Numbered from the stretch's first letter, positions 15,788 through 24,814 are shown. The stretch is DNA of 64,000 nt from Streptomyces sp. BK208 (GCF_004364245.1 NZ_SOAV01000004.1:372001-436000); one strand, 5' to 3'. Notes: generated by a model not told the origin, from the letters alone. Translations and numbers: made by a program.

Positions 15788-15793
15788 GGGGAT

Positions 15794-15822
15794 ATTGCAG
15801 AATCGGCAACTCTGTTTGTCAA
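15794..15822 (-). promoter_or_regulatory. Promoter of the XRE-cupin gene, with inverted repeat
   Basis: Minus-strand TTGACA (15822 to 15817), 17-bp spacer, TGCAAT (15799 to 15794), then six bases to the ATG at 15787. On the plus strand TTGC-N7-GCAA (15795-15809) is an inverted repeat between the two divergent starts and might be the XRE operator controlling both directions. Confidence 0.68.
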
Positions 15823-15865
15823 TTCCGGGGTCCAGGAGCGACCTTCTGTCGTGGAGGTGGTCACC

Positions 15866-16831
15866 ATGACCCAGCACAGCACCACGACCGAGAGCAGCGA
15901 CCCGACCGGCCGGTACGACGTGATCGTCGTCGGCGGCGGCGCGGCCGGACTCTCCGCAGCGCTCCTCCTGGGCCGCTCGCGGCTGCGCACCCTGGTCGTC
16001 GACGCCGGTGAACCGCGCAACGCGCCCTCGGCCCACATGCAGGGGTACCTGACCCGGGACGGCATGTCCCCCGCCGAGTTCCTTGCCCTCGGCCGGGAGG
16101 AGATCGCCCGTTACGGGGTGGAGCTGGTCCGCGACCGCGCCGTGGACGTCGCGCGCGGCGCGGACTTCGCGGTGGAACTGGCGGGCGGGGCCACGGTGCG
16201 CTCCCGGAGGCTGATCGTCACCACCGGGCTGAGGGACGAGCTGCCGCCCGTGCCGGGGGTCGCCGAACGGTACGGCCGGGACGTGCTGCACTGCCCGTTC
16301 TGCCACGGCTGGGAGGTGCGGGACGAACGCTTCGGCGTCCTGGCCACCAGCCCGCTCAGCGTGCACCAGGCCCTGATGGTGTCCGGCTGGTCGGACGACG
16401 TGACGCTCTTCCTGCACACGGTCGCCGAGCGCGAGCTGTCCGACGACGACCTGCGCCGGCTCGCCGCGGCCGGGGTCAAGGTGGTGCCGGGCGAGGTCGC
16501 CGGGCTGCGGGTCGAGGACGACCGGCTCACCGGGGTCCGGCTGGCGGACGGCACGGTGCACGAGCGCACGGTGCTGTTCGTCGCCCCGAAGGCGCTTCCG
16601 CAGACCGGTCTGATGGAGCGGCTGGGGGCGGAGCTGCAGGAGACCCCGTTCGGCGCCTACCCCGTGGTCGATCCGACGGGCCGCACGAGCGTGCCGGGCG
16701 TGTGGACGGCCGGCAACGCGATGGGCTTCGCCGAGCAGGTCGTCCACGCGGCGAGCGGCGGCTACCGGGCGGCGACGGCGATCGTCGGCGACCTGATCAT
16801 GTCGGACCTGGACGCGGCCGTCGGGGAGTGA
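15866..16831 (+). CDS. Thioredoxin-reductase-like NAD(P)/FAD oxidoreductase
   Basis: 321 residues. YDVIVVGGGAAGLSAALLLG is the FAD-binding motif; GRDVLHCPFCHGWEV holds a CxxC redox pair; VPGVWTAGNAMGF is the second FAD signature. A canonical GxGxxG NADPH motif is weak in the central region (GVLATSPLSVHQAL). The fold is that of low-molecular-weight thioredoxin reductase, and the CPFCHG variant is shared with the GliT/HlmI-type dithiol oxidases that form disulfides in natural products, as well as with uncharacterised proteins. ATG 15866 has GGAGGTGG upstream. It is divergent from an XRE-cupin regulator. No thioredoxin gene is beside it. Confidence 0.88.
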   Translation: MTQHSTTTESSDPTGRYDVIVVGGGAAGLSAALLLGRSRLRTLVVDAGEPRNAPSAHMQGYLTRDGMSPAEFLALGREEIARYGVELVRDRAVDVARGADFAVELAGGATVRSRRLIVTTGLRDELPPVPGVAERYGRDVLHCPFCHGWEVRDERFGVLATSPLSVHQALMVSGWSDDVTLFLHTVAERELSDDDLRRLAAAGVKVVPGEVAGLRVEDDRLTGVRLADGTVHERTVLFVAPKALPQTGLMERLGAELQETPFGAYPVVDPTGRTSVPGVWTAGNAMGFAEQVVHAASGGYRAATAIVGDLIMSDLDAAVGE

Positions 16832-16921
16832 GGGCACGGCCGAGCACCCGGAGGGGGCGTTCGCCGCCTCGCGCGGAACGCGCGGGGTGTACGACCGGCC
16901 ACTGAGGTGCACCCTGTTGGC

Positions 16922-18460
16922 ATGTTGCTTGCCCGGTTGGCCCAGGTGTCCCGGGAGGTCGCCGCCACGTCGGCGCGGTCCCGGAAGACCGTCCTGCTCG
17001 CGGAGCTGTTCCGCGAGGCGGAGGCGGAGGACGTGCCGGTCGTCATCCCGTACCTGGCGGGACGGCTCCCGCAGGGCCGGATCGGCGTCGGCTGGAAGGT
17101 GCTGGGCCGCCCGGTCCCGCCCGCCGGCGCCCCGACCCTGACCGTACGCGACGTGGACGCTCGCCTGACCCGGCTGGGCGCGGTCTCGGGCGCCGGTGCG
17201 CAGGCCGAGCGGACCCGGCAGGTCGGCGAGCTGATGGGCGCGGCGACCGAGGAGGAGCAGCGCTTCCTGATCGGACTGCTCACCGGGGAGGTGCGCCAGG
17301 GCGCCCTGGACGCGGCCGCCGTCGAGGGCCTGGCAGCGGCGACGGGGGCGCCCCCGGCGGACGTGCGACGCGCGGTGATGCTGGCCGGCTCGCTCCAGAC
17401 GGTGGCCGAGGCACTGCTGGCGGACGGCCCCGGCGCCCTGGCGGCCTTCCGGCTCACCGTCGGCCGGCCGGTGCTGCCGATGCTGGCGCACAGCGCGTCC
17501 TCGGTCGCCGAGGCGGTCGGCAAGCTGGGCACGGCGGCCGTGGAGGAGAAGCTGGACGGCATCCGCGTCCAGGTGCACCGGGACGGCGGCACCGTGCGGG
17601 TCTACACCCGCACCCTGGACGACATCACCGACCGGCTCCCCGAGGTCACCGGGGCGGCCCTGGCGCTTCCCGGGGAGCGGTTCGTCCTGGACGGCGAGGC
17701 GATCTCCCTCGACGCCGACGGACGCCCCCGCTCCTTCCAGGAGACGGCCGGCCGGATCGGTTCCCGTACGGACGTCGCCACGGCGGCGCGGGCGCTCCCG
17801 GTCTCCGCGGTCTTCTTCGACGTCCTGTCCGTCGACGGCCGCGACCTGCTCGACCTACCCCTGACCGAACGGCACGCGGAGCTGGCCCGGCTGGTCCCCG
17901 AGCCGCTGCGGGTACGGCGCACGCTGGTGCACGACGCCGGGGACACCGGGGCGGCGGAGGAGTTCCTGGCCCGGACGCTGGAGCGCGGACACGAGGGCGT
18001 CGTCGTCAAGGGACTCGACGCCGCCTACAGCGCGGGCCGGCGCGGCGCCTCCTGGCTGAAGGTGAAACCCGTCCACACCCTCGACCTGGTGGTGCTGGCC
18101 GCCGAGTGGGGTCACGGGCGCCGCACCGGCAGGCTGTCCAACCTCCATCTGGGCGCCCGCACCGCCGACGGTTCGTTCGCGATGCTCGGCAAGACCTTCA
18201 AGGGCATGACCGACGCGCTGCTGGCCTGGCAGACCGAGCGCCTCCAGGAGCTGGCCGTCGAGGAGCACGGCTGGGGCGTGACCGTACGCCCCGAGCTCGT
18301 CGTGGAGATCGCCTACGACGGCCTCCAGCGTTCCACCCGCTACCCGGCCGGCGTCACCCTGCGCTTCGCCCGCGTGGTCCGCTACCGCGAGGACAAGCGC
18401 CCCGGGGACGCGGACACCGTGGAGACGCTGCTCGCCGCGCACCCCGGGGTGGCACCGTGA
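16922..18460 (+). CDS. ATP-dependent DNA ligase
   Basis: 512 residues. An N-terminal DNA-binding domain (about 1-200) precedes the nucleotidyltransferase core with motif I EEKLDGIRVQVH, whose Lys near residue 210 is adenylated, motif III-like FFDVLSVDGRDLL, motif IV EGVVVKG and motif V SWLKVKP, then an OB-fold domain ending VVRYREDKR. It seals nicks using ATP and is additional to the NAD-dependent replicative LigA. I used ATG 16922; a GTG at 16907 is also in frame, and neither has a good Shine-Dalgarno site. Its stop overlaps the start of the Nudix gene (GTGA). Confidence 0.93.
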   Translation: MLLARLAQVSREVAATSARSRKTVLLAELFREAEAEDVPVVIPYLAGRLPQGRIGVGWKVLGRPVPPAGAPTLTVRDVDARLTRLGAVSGAGAQAERTRQVGELMGAATEEEQRFLIGLLTGEVRQGALDAAAVEGLAAATGAPPADVRRAVMLAGSLQTVAEALLADGPGALAAFRLTVGRPVLPMLAHSASSVAEAVGKLGTAAVEEKLDGIRVQVHRDGGTVRVYTRTLDDITDRLPEVTGAALALPGERFVLDGEAISLDADGRPRSFQETAGRIGSRTDVATAARALPVSAVFFDVLSVDGRDLLDLPLTERHAELARLVPEPLRVRRTLVHDAGDTGAAEEFLARTLERGHEGVVVKGLDAAYSAGRRGASWLKVKPVHTLDLVVLAAEWGHGRRTGRLSNLHLGARTADGSFAMLGKTFKGMTDALLAWQTERLQELAVEEHGWGVTVRPELVVEIAYDGLQRSTRYPAGVTLRFARVVRYREDKRPGDADTVETLLAAHPGVAP

Positions 18461-18918
18461 GGCGCAGCGCGGGCCTGCTGCTGCACCGGCGCGGTCCCGG
18501 CGGGGAGCTCCAGGTGCTTCTCGGCCACATGGGCGGGCCGTTCTACACCCGGCGCGACGCGGGGGCCTGGACGGTCCCCAAGGGCGAGTACGACCCGGCG
18601 GAGCCCGCGTGGGAGGCGGCGCGGCGGGAGTTCGAGGAGGAGCTGGGGCTGCCCCCGCCCGAGGGCGAGGCCGTGCCGCTCGGCGAGGTGCGGCAGGCGG
18701 GCGGGAAGGTCGTCACCGTGTGGGCCGTCGAGGCGGACCTCGATCCGGCGGCGGTCCTGCCCGGCACCTTCACCATGGAGTGGCCGCCGAGGTCGGGGCG
18801 GACCGCGGAGTTCCCGGAGCTGGACCGGGTGGCGTGGTTCGCCCTGGACGCGGCCCGCGAGGTGATCGTGAAGGCGCAGGCCGCGTTTCTCGACCGTCTG
18901 ACGGAGCACTCGCACTGA
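18457..18918 (+). CDS. Nudix hydrolase
   Basis: 153 residues from a GTG that overlaps the ligase stop. The Nudix box GEYDPAEPAWEAARREFEEELGL matches GX5EX7REUXEEXGU exactly, giving the metal-binding helix. N-terminal AGLLLHRRGPGGELQVLLGHMGGPFYTR and AWTVPKGE are typical of the subgroup related to diadenosine polyphosphate or NTP hydrolases. Tight coupling to an ATP-dependent ligase suggests a linked role in repair or nucleotide housekeeping; this is inference. Confidence 0.92.
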   Translation: MRRSAGLLLHRRGPGGELQVLLGHMGGPFYTRRDAGAWTVPKGEYDPAEPAWEAARREFEEELGLPPPEGEAVPLGEVRQAGGKVVTVWAVEADLDPAAVLPGTFTMEWPPRSGRTAEFPELDRVAWFALDAAREVIVKAQAAFLDRLTEHSH

Positions 18919-19013
18919 CGAGACACCACGAGCAACACCGCGGCCCGTCCCCGTTGCGGCGCCCCGCGCCGCGCGCCAAGGTCGAGGCACGCACGCACCC
19001 AGGGAGGTCGGCC

Positions 19014-20399
19014 ATGCCCATCGCGACGGTGAACCCGGCGAACGGCGAGACGCTCAGGACGTACGAGGCCATGGGCGAGGAGGAGATCGAGCGCCGGATC
19101 GAGCTCGCGGAGGCCACCTTCCGCACGTACCGCACCACGGGGTTCTACGAGCGGGCCGGGCTGATGCGCCGGGCCGCCGACCTCCTGGAGGCCGACCAGA
19201 AGGAGATCGGCAGGCTCATCACCACGGAGATGGGCAAGCCGGTCAAGCAGGCCCGCGCCGAGGCGGTCAAGTGTGCCAAGACGATGCGCTGGTACGCCGA
19301 CCACGCGGCGGAGCTGCTGGCCGACGAGGAGCCCTCGGAGGCCGACGTGAAGGACTCCGGCGCCTCCCGGGCCCTGGTCCGCTACCGGCCGCTCGGTCCG
19401 GTGCTCGCGGTGATGCCGTGGAACTTCCCGCTCTGGCAGGTGATCCGCTTCGCCGCGCCCGCGCTGATGGCGGGCAACGTGGGACTGCTCAAGCACGCCT
19501 CGAACGTGCCGCAGACCGCCCTCTACCTGGAGGACCTGTTCCACCGGGCGGGCTTCCCCGAGGGCTGTTTCCAGACCCTCCTCATCGGATCCGCCGCAGT
19601 CGACGACCTCCTGCGCGACGAGCGGGTGCGGGCCGCCACCCTCACCGGCAGCGAGCCGGCCGGCCGCGCGGTGGCCTCCACCGCCGGAGAGATGATCAAG
19701 AAGACGGTGCTGGAGCTGGGCGGCAGCGATCCCTTCGTCGTCATGCCGTCCGCCGACATCGACCGGGCGGCCGCGGTGGCGGTGACCGCGCGCACGCAGA
19801 ACGCGGGGCAGTCGTGCATCGCCGCCAAGCGGTTCATCGTGCACACGGACGTGTACGACGCTTTCGCCGAGCGCTTCGCCGAGGGCATGCGGGCGCTGAG
19901 GGTCGGCGACCCGATGGACGAGGAGACCGAGGTCGGCCCGCTCTCCAGCGAGCAGGGTGTCAACGACCTGGTGGAGCTGGTCGACGACGCCGTGCGCGGC
20001 GGCGCGACGGTGCTGTGCGGTGGTGAACGCCCGGACGGTCCCGGCTGGTACTACCCGCCGACCGTGCTGGCGGACGTCACCCGTGAGATGCGCATCCACC
20101 GCGAGGAGGCCTTCGGGCCGGTCGCCACGCTCTACCGGGCGGCGGACCTGGACGAAGCGGTGCTGATCGCCAACGACACGGACTTCGGGCTCAGTTCCAA
20201 CGTGTGGACGCGCGACGACGCCGACGTGGACCGCTTCGTGCGGGACCTGGAGGCCGGCGGTGTGTACGTCAACGGGATGACGGCGTCCCATCCGGCGTTC
20301 CCGTTCGGCGGGGTCAAGCGGTCGGGGTACGGGCGTGAGCTGTCCGGGCACGGTATCCGCGAGTTCTGCAACATCACCACCGTATGGCACGGAGCGTGA
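19014..20399 (+). CDS. NAD(P)-dependent aldehyde dehydrogenase (succinate-semialdehyde type)
   Basis: 461 residues. MPWNFPLWQVIR is the cofactor-binding loop, LELGGSDPFVV holds the general base Glu, and NAGQSCIAAKR holds the catalytic Cys. The N-terminus is short (IATVNPANGETLRTY), as in the SSADH/GabD2 branch. It oxidises an aldehyde to the acid; succinate semialdehyde is the best guess. ATG 19014 follows AGGGAGG. Confidence 0.9.
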   Translation: MPIATVNPANGETLRTYEAMGEEEIERRIELAEATFRTYRTTGFYERAGLMRRAADLLEADQKEIGRLITTEMGKPVKQARAEAVKCAKTMRWYADHAAELLADEEPSEADVKDSGASRALVRYRPLGPVLAVMPWNFPLWQVIRFAAPALMAGNVGLLKHASNVPQTALYLEDLFHRAGFPEGCFQTLLIGSAAVDDLLRDERVRAATLTGSEPAGRAVASTAGEMIKKTVLELGGSDPFVVMPSADIDRAAAVAVTARTQNAGQSCIAAKRFIVHTDVYDAFAERFAEGMRALRVGDPMDEETEVGPLSSEQGVNDLVELVDDAVRGGATVLCGGERPDGPGWYYPPTVLADVTREMRIHREEAFGPVATLYRAADLDEAVLIANDTDFGLSSNVWTRDDADVDRFVRDLEAGGVYVNGMTASHPAFPFGGVKRSGYGRELSGHGIREFCNITTVWHGA

Positions 20400-20424
20400 G
20401 GCTTCCGCGACTACGATCCCCATT

Positions 20425-20661
20425 GTGAACCGCGAAGTGACCCTGCCTCTGATCGTCGACGACCGCGGCACGCTCCAGGTCGCCGCGTCCGACGTGAGCA
20501 AGCTGCTGCGCACGGTGGGCGGGCGGTGGCTGCGGCTGGTGGAGACGGGCGAGGAGAGTCTGGACGAGGACACCGTCGCGGCCCTCACCATCGAGCTGGC
20601 CAAACTGGCCGACCGGATCGACGTGGCCTGCATCGCCCACAGCAGCGGCCCCTCCTCCTGA
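20425..20661 (+). CDS. Small conserved protein (DUF6213-like)
   Basis: 78 residues starting from GTG as MNREVTLPLIVDDRGTLQVA and ending AHSSGPSS. It reads as a small alpha/beta protein with RTVGGRWLRLVETGEE and a final helix. A TACGAT hexamer at 20412-20417 ends 7 nt before the GTG, suggesting a leaderless transcript. I place it tentatively in DUF6213. Function unknown. A strong terminator follows. Confidence 0.78.
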   Translation: MNREVTLPLIVDDRGTLQVAASDVSKLLRTVGGRWLRLVETGEESLDEDTVAALTIELAKLADRIDVACIAHSSGPSS

Positions 20662-20664
20662 CAC

Positions 20665-20696
20665 AGGCGGTGCACCCCGGGAGGGGTGCACCGCCT
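20665..20696. terminator. Bidirectional terminator
   Basis: A perfect 14-bp stem, AGGCGGTGCACCCC with GGGGTGCACCGCCT, with a GGGA tetraloop, followed by TT. It lies 3 bases after the DUF6213-like gene and 38 bases from the convergent acyl-CoA dehydrogenase stop. Confidence 0.85.
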
Positions 20697-20734
20697 TGCC
20701 GGGCGGGCGCCGCGTCACGGACCGGGGCCGGCGC

Positions 20735-21961
20735 TCAGCGGATCGGCATCCCGGCCAGCGTCCGCGCGATCACCAGCCGCTGGATCTCACTCGTACCCTC
20801 GAAGATCGTGTAGATCGCGGAGTCGCGGTGCATCCGCTCCACCGGGTACTCCCGGGTGTAGCCGTTGCCGCCCAGGATCTGGATCGCCTGGGCGGTCACC
20901 TTCTTCGCGGTCTCGCTCGCGAACAGCTTGGACATCGACCCCTCGGCCGCCGTGAACGGCTTGCCGTTGATCGCCATCCAGGACGCCCGCCACACCAGCA
21001 GCCGCGCCGCGTCGATGGACGTCCGCATGTCCGCGAGCTGGAAGGCGACGCCCTGGTTGTCGATGATCGGCCGCCCGAACTGCTCGCGGGTCTGGGCGTA
21101 CTCCAGCGCCACCTCGTACGCGGCCCGGGCCGTGCCCACCGCCATCGCGCCGACGGCGGGGCGGGACGCCTCGAAGGTGGCCATCGCCGCGTTCTTCACG
21201 CGCTCGCCGCCCTTCCTGGCCTTCTCCCGGGCGCGGGCGAGGCGGGCGTCCAGCTTCTCCTTGCCGCCGAGCAGGCAGGAACCGGGCACCCGCACGCCGT
21301 CGAGGACGACCTCGGCGGTGTGCGAGGCGCGGATGCCGTGCTTCTTGAACTTCTGGCCCTGGGACAGCCCCGGCGTGTTCGGCGGCACGATGAAGGAGGC
21401 GTGGCCCTTGGAGCCCAGGTCCGGGTCGACGACCGCGACGACGACGTGGACGTTGGCGATGCCGCCGTTGGTCGCCCAGGTCTTGGTGCCGTTGAGCACC
21501 CACTCGCCCTTGGCCTCGTCGTAGACGGCGCGGGTGCGCATGGACGCCACGTCGGAGCCGGCGTCGGGCTCGGAGGAGCAGAAGGCGGCGACCTTCACGT
21601 CGTTGGCGTCGCCGTACATCTGCGGGATCCAGGTGCCGATCTGCTCCTCGGTGCCGTTGGCGAGCACGCCCACGGCGGCCAGGCCGGTGCCGACGATCGA
21701 CAGGGCGATGCCCGCGTCGCCCCAGAACAGCTCCTCCATCGCCATGGGGATGCCGAGGCCGGTGGAGTCGAAGTACTGCTGGGCGTAGAAGTCGAGGGAG
21801 TAGATGCCGACCTTGGCGGCCTCCTGGATGACCGGCCAGGGAGTCTCCTCGCGCTCGTCCCATTCGGCGGCCGCGGGACGGATGACGTCGGCCGCGAAGC
21901 CGTGCAGCCAGTCCCGGACCTCCTTCTGTTCGTCGCTCAGCTCCATGGTGAACTCGGCCAT
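20735..21961 (-). CDS. Acyl-CoA dehydrogenase
   Basis: 408 residues. MELSDEQKEVRDWLHGFAAD opens the N-terminal domain; AFCSSEPDAGSDVASMRTRA and LNGTKTWATNGGIA are the FAD/substrate motifs; QILGGNGYTREYPVERMHRD is the C-terminal signature, and IFEGTSEIQRLVIAR ends it. The Glu of YTIFEGTSE is the probable catalytic base, as in short/medium-chain dehydrogenases. A good ribosome site (GGAGGGG) precedes ATG 21961. It is divergent from a TetR gene and probably repressed by it, as part of fatty-acid beta-oxidation. Confidence 0.92.
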   Translation of the reverse strand: MAEFTMELSDEQKEVRDWLHGFAADVIRPAAAEWDEREETPWPVIQEAAKVGIYSLDFYAQQYFDSTGLGIPMAMEELFWGDAGIALSIVGTGLAAVGVLANGTEEQIGTWIPQMYGDANDVKVAAFCSSEPDAGSDVASMRTRAVYDEAKGEWVLNGTKTWATNGGIANVHVVVAVVDPDLGSKGHASFIVPPNTPGLSQGQKFKKHGIRASHTAEVVLDGVRVPGSCLLGGKEKLDARLARAREKARKGGERVKNAAMATFEASRPAVGAMAVGTARAAYEVALEYAQTREQFGRPIIDNQGVAFQLADMRTSIDAARLLVWRASWMAINGKPFTAAEGSMSKLFASETAKKVTAQAIQILGGNGYTREYPVERMHRDSAIYTIFEGTSEIQRLVIARTLAGMPIR

Positions 21962-21986
21962 GTCCCCTCCAGTGACGCCCGTGCAT

Positions 21987-22001
21987 GTTACTTGCGGTAA
22001 C
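21987..22001. promoter_or_regulatory. Candidate TetR operator
   Basis: GTTACTTGCGGTAAC is a perfect 5-5-5 inverted repeat in the intergenic space, and a weaker related palindrome (GTTACC...GGGTAG) lies 24 bp away at 22011-22026. Both sit next to the acyl-CoA dehydrogenase start, the usual place for repression by the divergent TetR protein. Confidence 0.55.
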
Positions 22002-22132
22002 CCCGAGTGTGTTACCGACGGGTAGGAAAAGTCAACTCCCCGGACCCCCTCGCCCTCCCGTTCGATGTGCCGCGCCCCGTGAGTGTTAGTTTGCGCAGGC
22101 GTCACCGAAACAGCACGGGTGGGGAGAAGTAC

Positions 22133-22789
22133 ATGGACACCACGCAGCGGGCCGATCAGCAGACGTCCGCCGACCGCAGACGGCGCGAGCTCCTCGAGGC
22201 CGCCGACCGGGTGGTGCTGCGCGACGGTCCGCAGGCCTCGATGAACGCCATCGCCGCCGAGGCGGGCATCACCAAGCCCATCCTGTACCGCCACTTCGGC
22301 GACAAGGGCGGACTCTACGCCGCCCTCGCCGTCCGGCACACGGACGCCCTGCTCGCCTCGTTGCGGGCCGCCCTGGACGCCCCGGCGGAGCGCCGGCAGC
22401 GCGTCGAGTCGACCCTGGACACCTATCTGGCGGCCATCGAGGCCCGCCCGCAGGTGTACCGCTTCCTGATGCATCCGGCGGAGGGCGCCGGCGCTCCGGG
22501 CGACCAGTCGGAACAGGGCTTCGACGTCGGCAGGCACTCGGCGCCGCTGCTGCGCCGCATGGGCGAGGAGCTGGCCCAGGTCATCGAGGAGCGCCTCGAC
22601 GTCGGACCGGGCACTCAGCAGCTGGCCCGGGTCTGGGGGCACGGGATCGTCGGCATGATGCACGCCGCCGGGGACTGGTGGCTGGGCGAACGGCCCTGCC
22701 CCCGGGAAGAACTGGTCCGCAGCCTGGCCGACCTGCTGTGGGGCCGCCTCGCCGCGGCCGGCGACAAGGCGGGCGGCCCCGGCTTCTGA
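22133..22789 (+). CDS. TetR-family transcriptional regulator
   Basis: 218 residues from ATG 22133, with GGGGAGAAG upstream. The HTH is RRRELLEAADRVVLRDGPQA, SMNAIAAEAGITKPILYRHFGDKGGLY (residues about 18-62), followed by an all-helical ligand domain with an AARPQVYRF-like region and GHGIVGMMHAAGDWWLGE. Its divergence from an acyl-CoA dehydrogenase suggests an acyl-CoA-sensing repressor. Confidence 0.9.
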   Translation: MDTTQRADQQTSADRRRRELLEAADRVVLRDGPQASMNAIAAEAGITKPILYRHFGDKGGLYAALAVRHTDALLASLRAALDAPAERRQRVESTLDTYLAAIEARPQVYRFLMHPAEGAGAPGDQSEQGFDVGRHSAPLLRRMGEELAQVIEERLDVGPGTQQLARVWGHGIVGMMHAAGDWWLGERPCPREELVRSLADLLWGRLAAAGDKAGGPGF

Positions 22790-22833
22790 CCGCCCGGACC
22801 GCCGCTCCGAGGAGCCTCACCGGCCGGGTCCGC

Positions 22834-23373
22834 TCAGCGGTGCCAGGACGCCCGCTCCACCTGGCGCATCAGCTTCCGGTGGCGCCGGCCGGTCAGGCGA
22901 TCGGCGTAGACCCGCCCCTCCAGGTGATCGCACTCGTGCTGGAGGCACCGCGCGAAGAACCCCGTGCCGCGCACGGTGACCGGCTCGCCCCGCACCGTGA
23001 GGCCCGTCACGACCGCCTCGTCGTGCCGCTCGGTCCCCGCCTCCAGACCCGGCAGGGACAGACAGCCCTCGGGACCGCGCACCACCACCCCGCCGGTCTC
23101 CACCAGCCGCGGGTTCACCACGTGCCCGAGGTGCCGCTCCTCCTCGTCGTCCGGGCAGTCGAACACGAAGACGCGCAGCGCCCGGCCGATCTGGTTCGCG
23201 GCCAGGCCGACGCCGTGGGCGGCGTACATGGTCGCGAACAAGTCCTCCACGAGCGCCGCGAGTTCCGGGCCGAAGTCCGTCACCTCCGCGCCGGGAGCGT
23301 GCAGGACGGGGTCGCCGAGGAGGCTGAGGGGACGGACGCGCCCGTGGGCGCCCGGGATGGGGCCTTGTCGCAT
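22834..23373 (-). CDS. def: Peptide deformylase
   Basis: 179 residues. All three deformylase motifs are present: GVGLAANQIG (residues about 54-63), EGCLSLPG with the Cys metal ligand, and QHECDHLEG with the two His ligands and the catalytic Glu. It removes the formyl group from nascent N-termini using a ferrous or similar ion. The TACTCT hexamer (23386 to 23381) ends 8 nt before the ATG, so the mRNA may be leaderless. Streptomyces carry several def paralogues; this one stands alone, without fmt beside it. Confidence 0.93.
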   Translation of the reverse strand: MRQGPIPGAHGRVRPLSLLGDPVLHAPGAEVTDFGPELAALVEDLFATMYAAHGVGLAANQIGRALRVFVFDCPDDEEERHLGHVVNPRLVETGGVVVRGPEGCLSLPGLEAGTERHDEAVVTGLTVRGEPVTVRGTGFFARCLQHECDHLEGRVYADRLTGRRHRKLMRQVERASWHR

Positions 23374-23447
23374 GGCGGTCAGAGTAAGGTCCCAGTGTCC
23401 GCCGGCGGCACGCGCCCACCGCCGGAACCCGGTGGCCGGTGCCGCGA

Positions 23448-23477
23448 TTCGGGAGTGCGAATGGATCTCGATAGGCT
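23448..23477 (+). promoter_or_regulatory. murT-gatD promoter (putative)
   Basis: TTCGGG (23448-23453), 18-bp spacer, TAGGCT (23472-23477). The predicted leader is about 70 nt, and AAGGAGG precedes the murT ATG at 23553. Confidence 0.5.
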
Positions 23478-23552
23478 GAGGTCCACACCACGTGGCCGTC
23501 AGGCTTCACAGGCTTCAGGCGCGGCGCGTACGGCAAGGAGGATCGAGAACTG

Positions 23553-24791
23553 ATGGCAGGCAACTCGGACCCGCTCACGCCGCGGGCCAAGATCGCCGTG
23601 ACCGCGGGCAAGGCGGTCGCGGCGGCATCGCGCGCCGCGGGGCGCGGCAGCGGTTCGGTGATCGGCGGCCGCGTCGCGCTGAAACTCGACCCCGACCTCC
23701 TCCACCGGCTCGCCCAGCACCTGGACGTGACCCTGGTCTCGGCGACCAACGGCAAGACCACCACCACCCGGCTCATCGCCGAGGCGCTCAAGGCGGCCGG
23801 ACCGGTCGTCTCCAACGCGCTCGGTGCCAACATGCCGGCCGGCATCACCTCGGCCCTCGCGGGCGGCGCGGACTCCCGCTACGGGGTCATCGAGGTCGAC
23901 GAGAAGTACCTCGTCGGCGTCGCCCAGGCCACCGACCCGAAGTGCATCGCGCTGCTCAACCTCTCCCGCGACCAGCTGGACCGCGCCGCCGAGACCCGCA
24001 TGCTCGCGGAGAACTGGCGCGAGGGTCTGGCCGGTTCGAAGGCCGTGATCGTCGCCAACGCCGACGACCCGCTGGTGGTGTGGGCCGCCTCCTCCTCCCC
24101 CAACGTGATCTGGGTCGCCGCCGGGCAGATGTGGAAGGACGACGCCTGGTCCTGCCCGTCCTGCGGCGGCGTGATGCAGCGCCCCGGCGACGACTGGTTC
24201 TGCGGCGAGTGCGGCTTCCGCCGCCCGACGCCGAGCTGGGCGCTGTCCGGCGACCACGTCCTGGACCCGCACGGTTCCGCCTGGCCGATCCACCTCCAGC
24301 TGCCGGGCCGCGCCAACAAGGCCAACGCCGCCTCGTCGGCCGCGGTCGCCGCCGTCTTCGGGGTGCCGCCGCAGGTCGCCCTGGAGCGCATGTACCAGGT
24401 GCAGGCGGTCGCCGGCCGTTACGACGTGGTCCAGTTCCAGGGCCGTGACCTGCGTCTGCTGCTCGCCAAGAACCCGGCGGGCTGGCTGGAGACCTTCTCC
24501 CTGATCGACCCGCCGCCGGCCCCGGTGATCCTCTCGGTGAACGCGCGCGGCGCCGACGGCACGGACACCTCCTGGCTGTGGGACGTGGACTACACCCGGC
24601 TGTCCGGCCATCCGATCTGCGTGGTCGGCGACCGGAAGCTGGACCTCGCGGTGCGCCTGGAGGTCGCGAACCAGCAGTTCCAGGTGTGCGAGGACCTCGA
24701 CCAGGCGGTGCAGCTGTGCCCGCCGGGACGCATCGAGGTCATCGCGAACTACACCGCCTTCCAGGACCTGCGCCGCCGCGTCGGCAACTGA
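23553..24791 (+). CDS. murT: Lipid II isoglutaminyl synthase, MurT subunit
   Basis: 412 residues of the Mur ligase fold. The P-loop is ATNGKTTTT (64-72). Inserted in the central domain is a zinc ribbon with CPSC (Cys201, Cys204) and CGEC (Cys217, Cys220), a feature of MurT. The C-terminal DUF1727 domain contains FQGRDLRLLLAKNPAGW and LWDVDYTRL. With GatD it uses ATP and glutamine to amidate the alpha-carboxyl of D-Glu in lipid II at the membrane, a step needed for proper peptidoglycan cross-linking. It precedes gatD by 23 bp. Confidence 0.95.
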   Translation: MAGNSDPLTPRAKIAVTAGKAVAAASRAAGRGSGSVIGGRVALKLDPDLLHRLAQHLDVTLVSATNGKTTTTRLIAEALKAAGPVVSNALGANMPAGITSALAGGADSRYGVIEVDEKYLVGVAQATDPKCIALLNLSRDQLDRAAETRMLAENWREGLAGSKAVIVANADDPLVVWAASSSPNVIWVAAGQMWKDDAWSCPSCGGVMQRPGDDWFCGECGFRRPTPSWALSGDHVLDPHGSAWPIHLQLPGRANKANAASSAAVAAVFGVPPQVALERMYQVQAVAGRYDVVQFQGRDLRLLLAKNPAGWLETFSLIDPPPAPVILSVNARGADGTDTSWLWDVDYTRLSGHPICVVGDRKLDLAVRLEVANQQFQVCEDLDQAVQLCPPGRIEVIANYTAFQDLRRRVGN

Positions 24792-24814
24792 CCGCGTAAC
24801 TTCAGGGGACTCTC

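Noticed and set aside
15215..17578. 787-codon minus-strand frame covering XRE-cupin, flavoprotein and ligase start
   Set aside because: Only the last 190 codons (XRE-cupin) are real; the upstream part is antisense to two clear genes.
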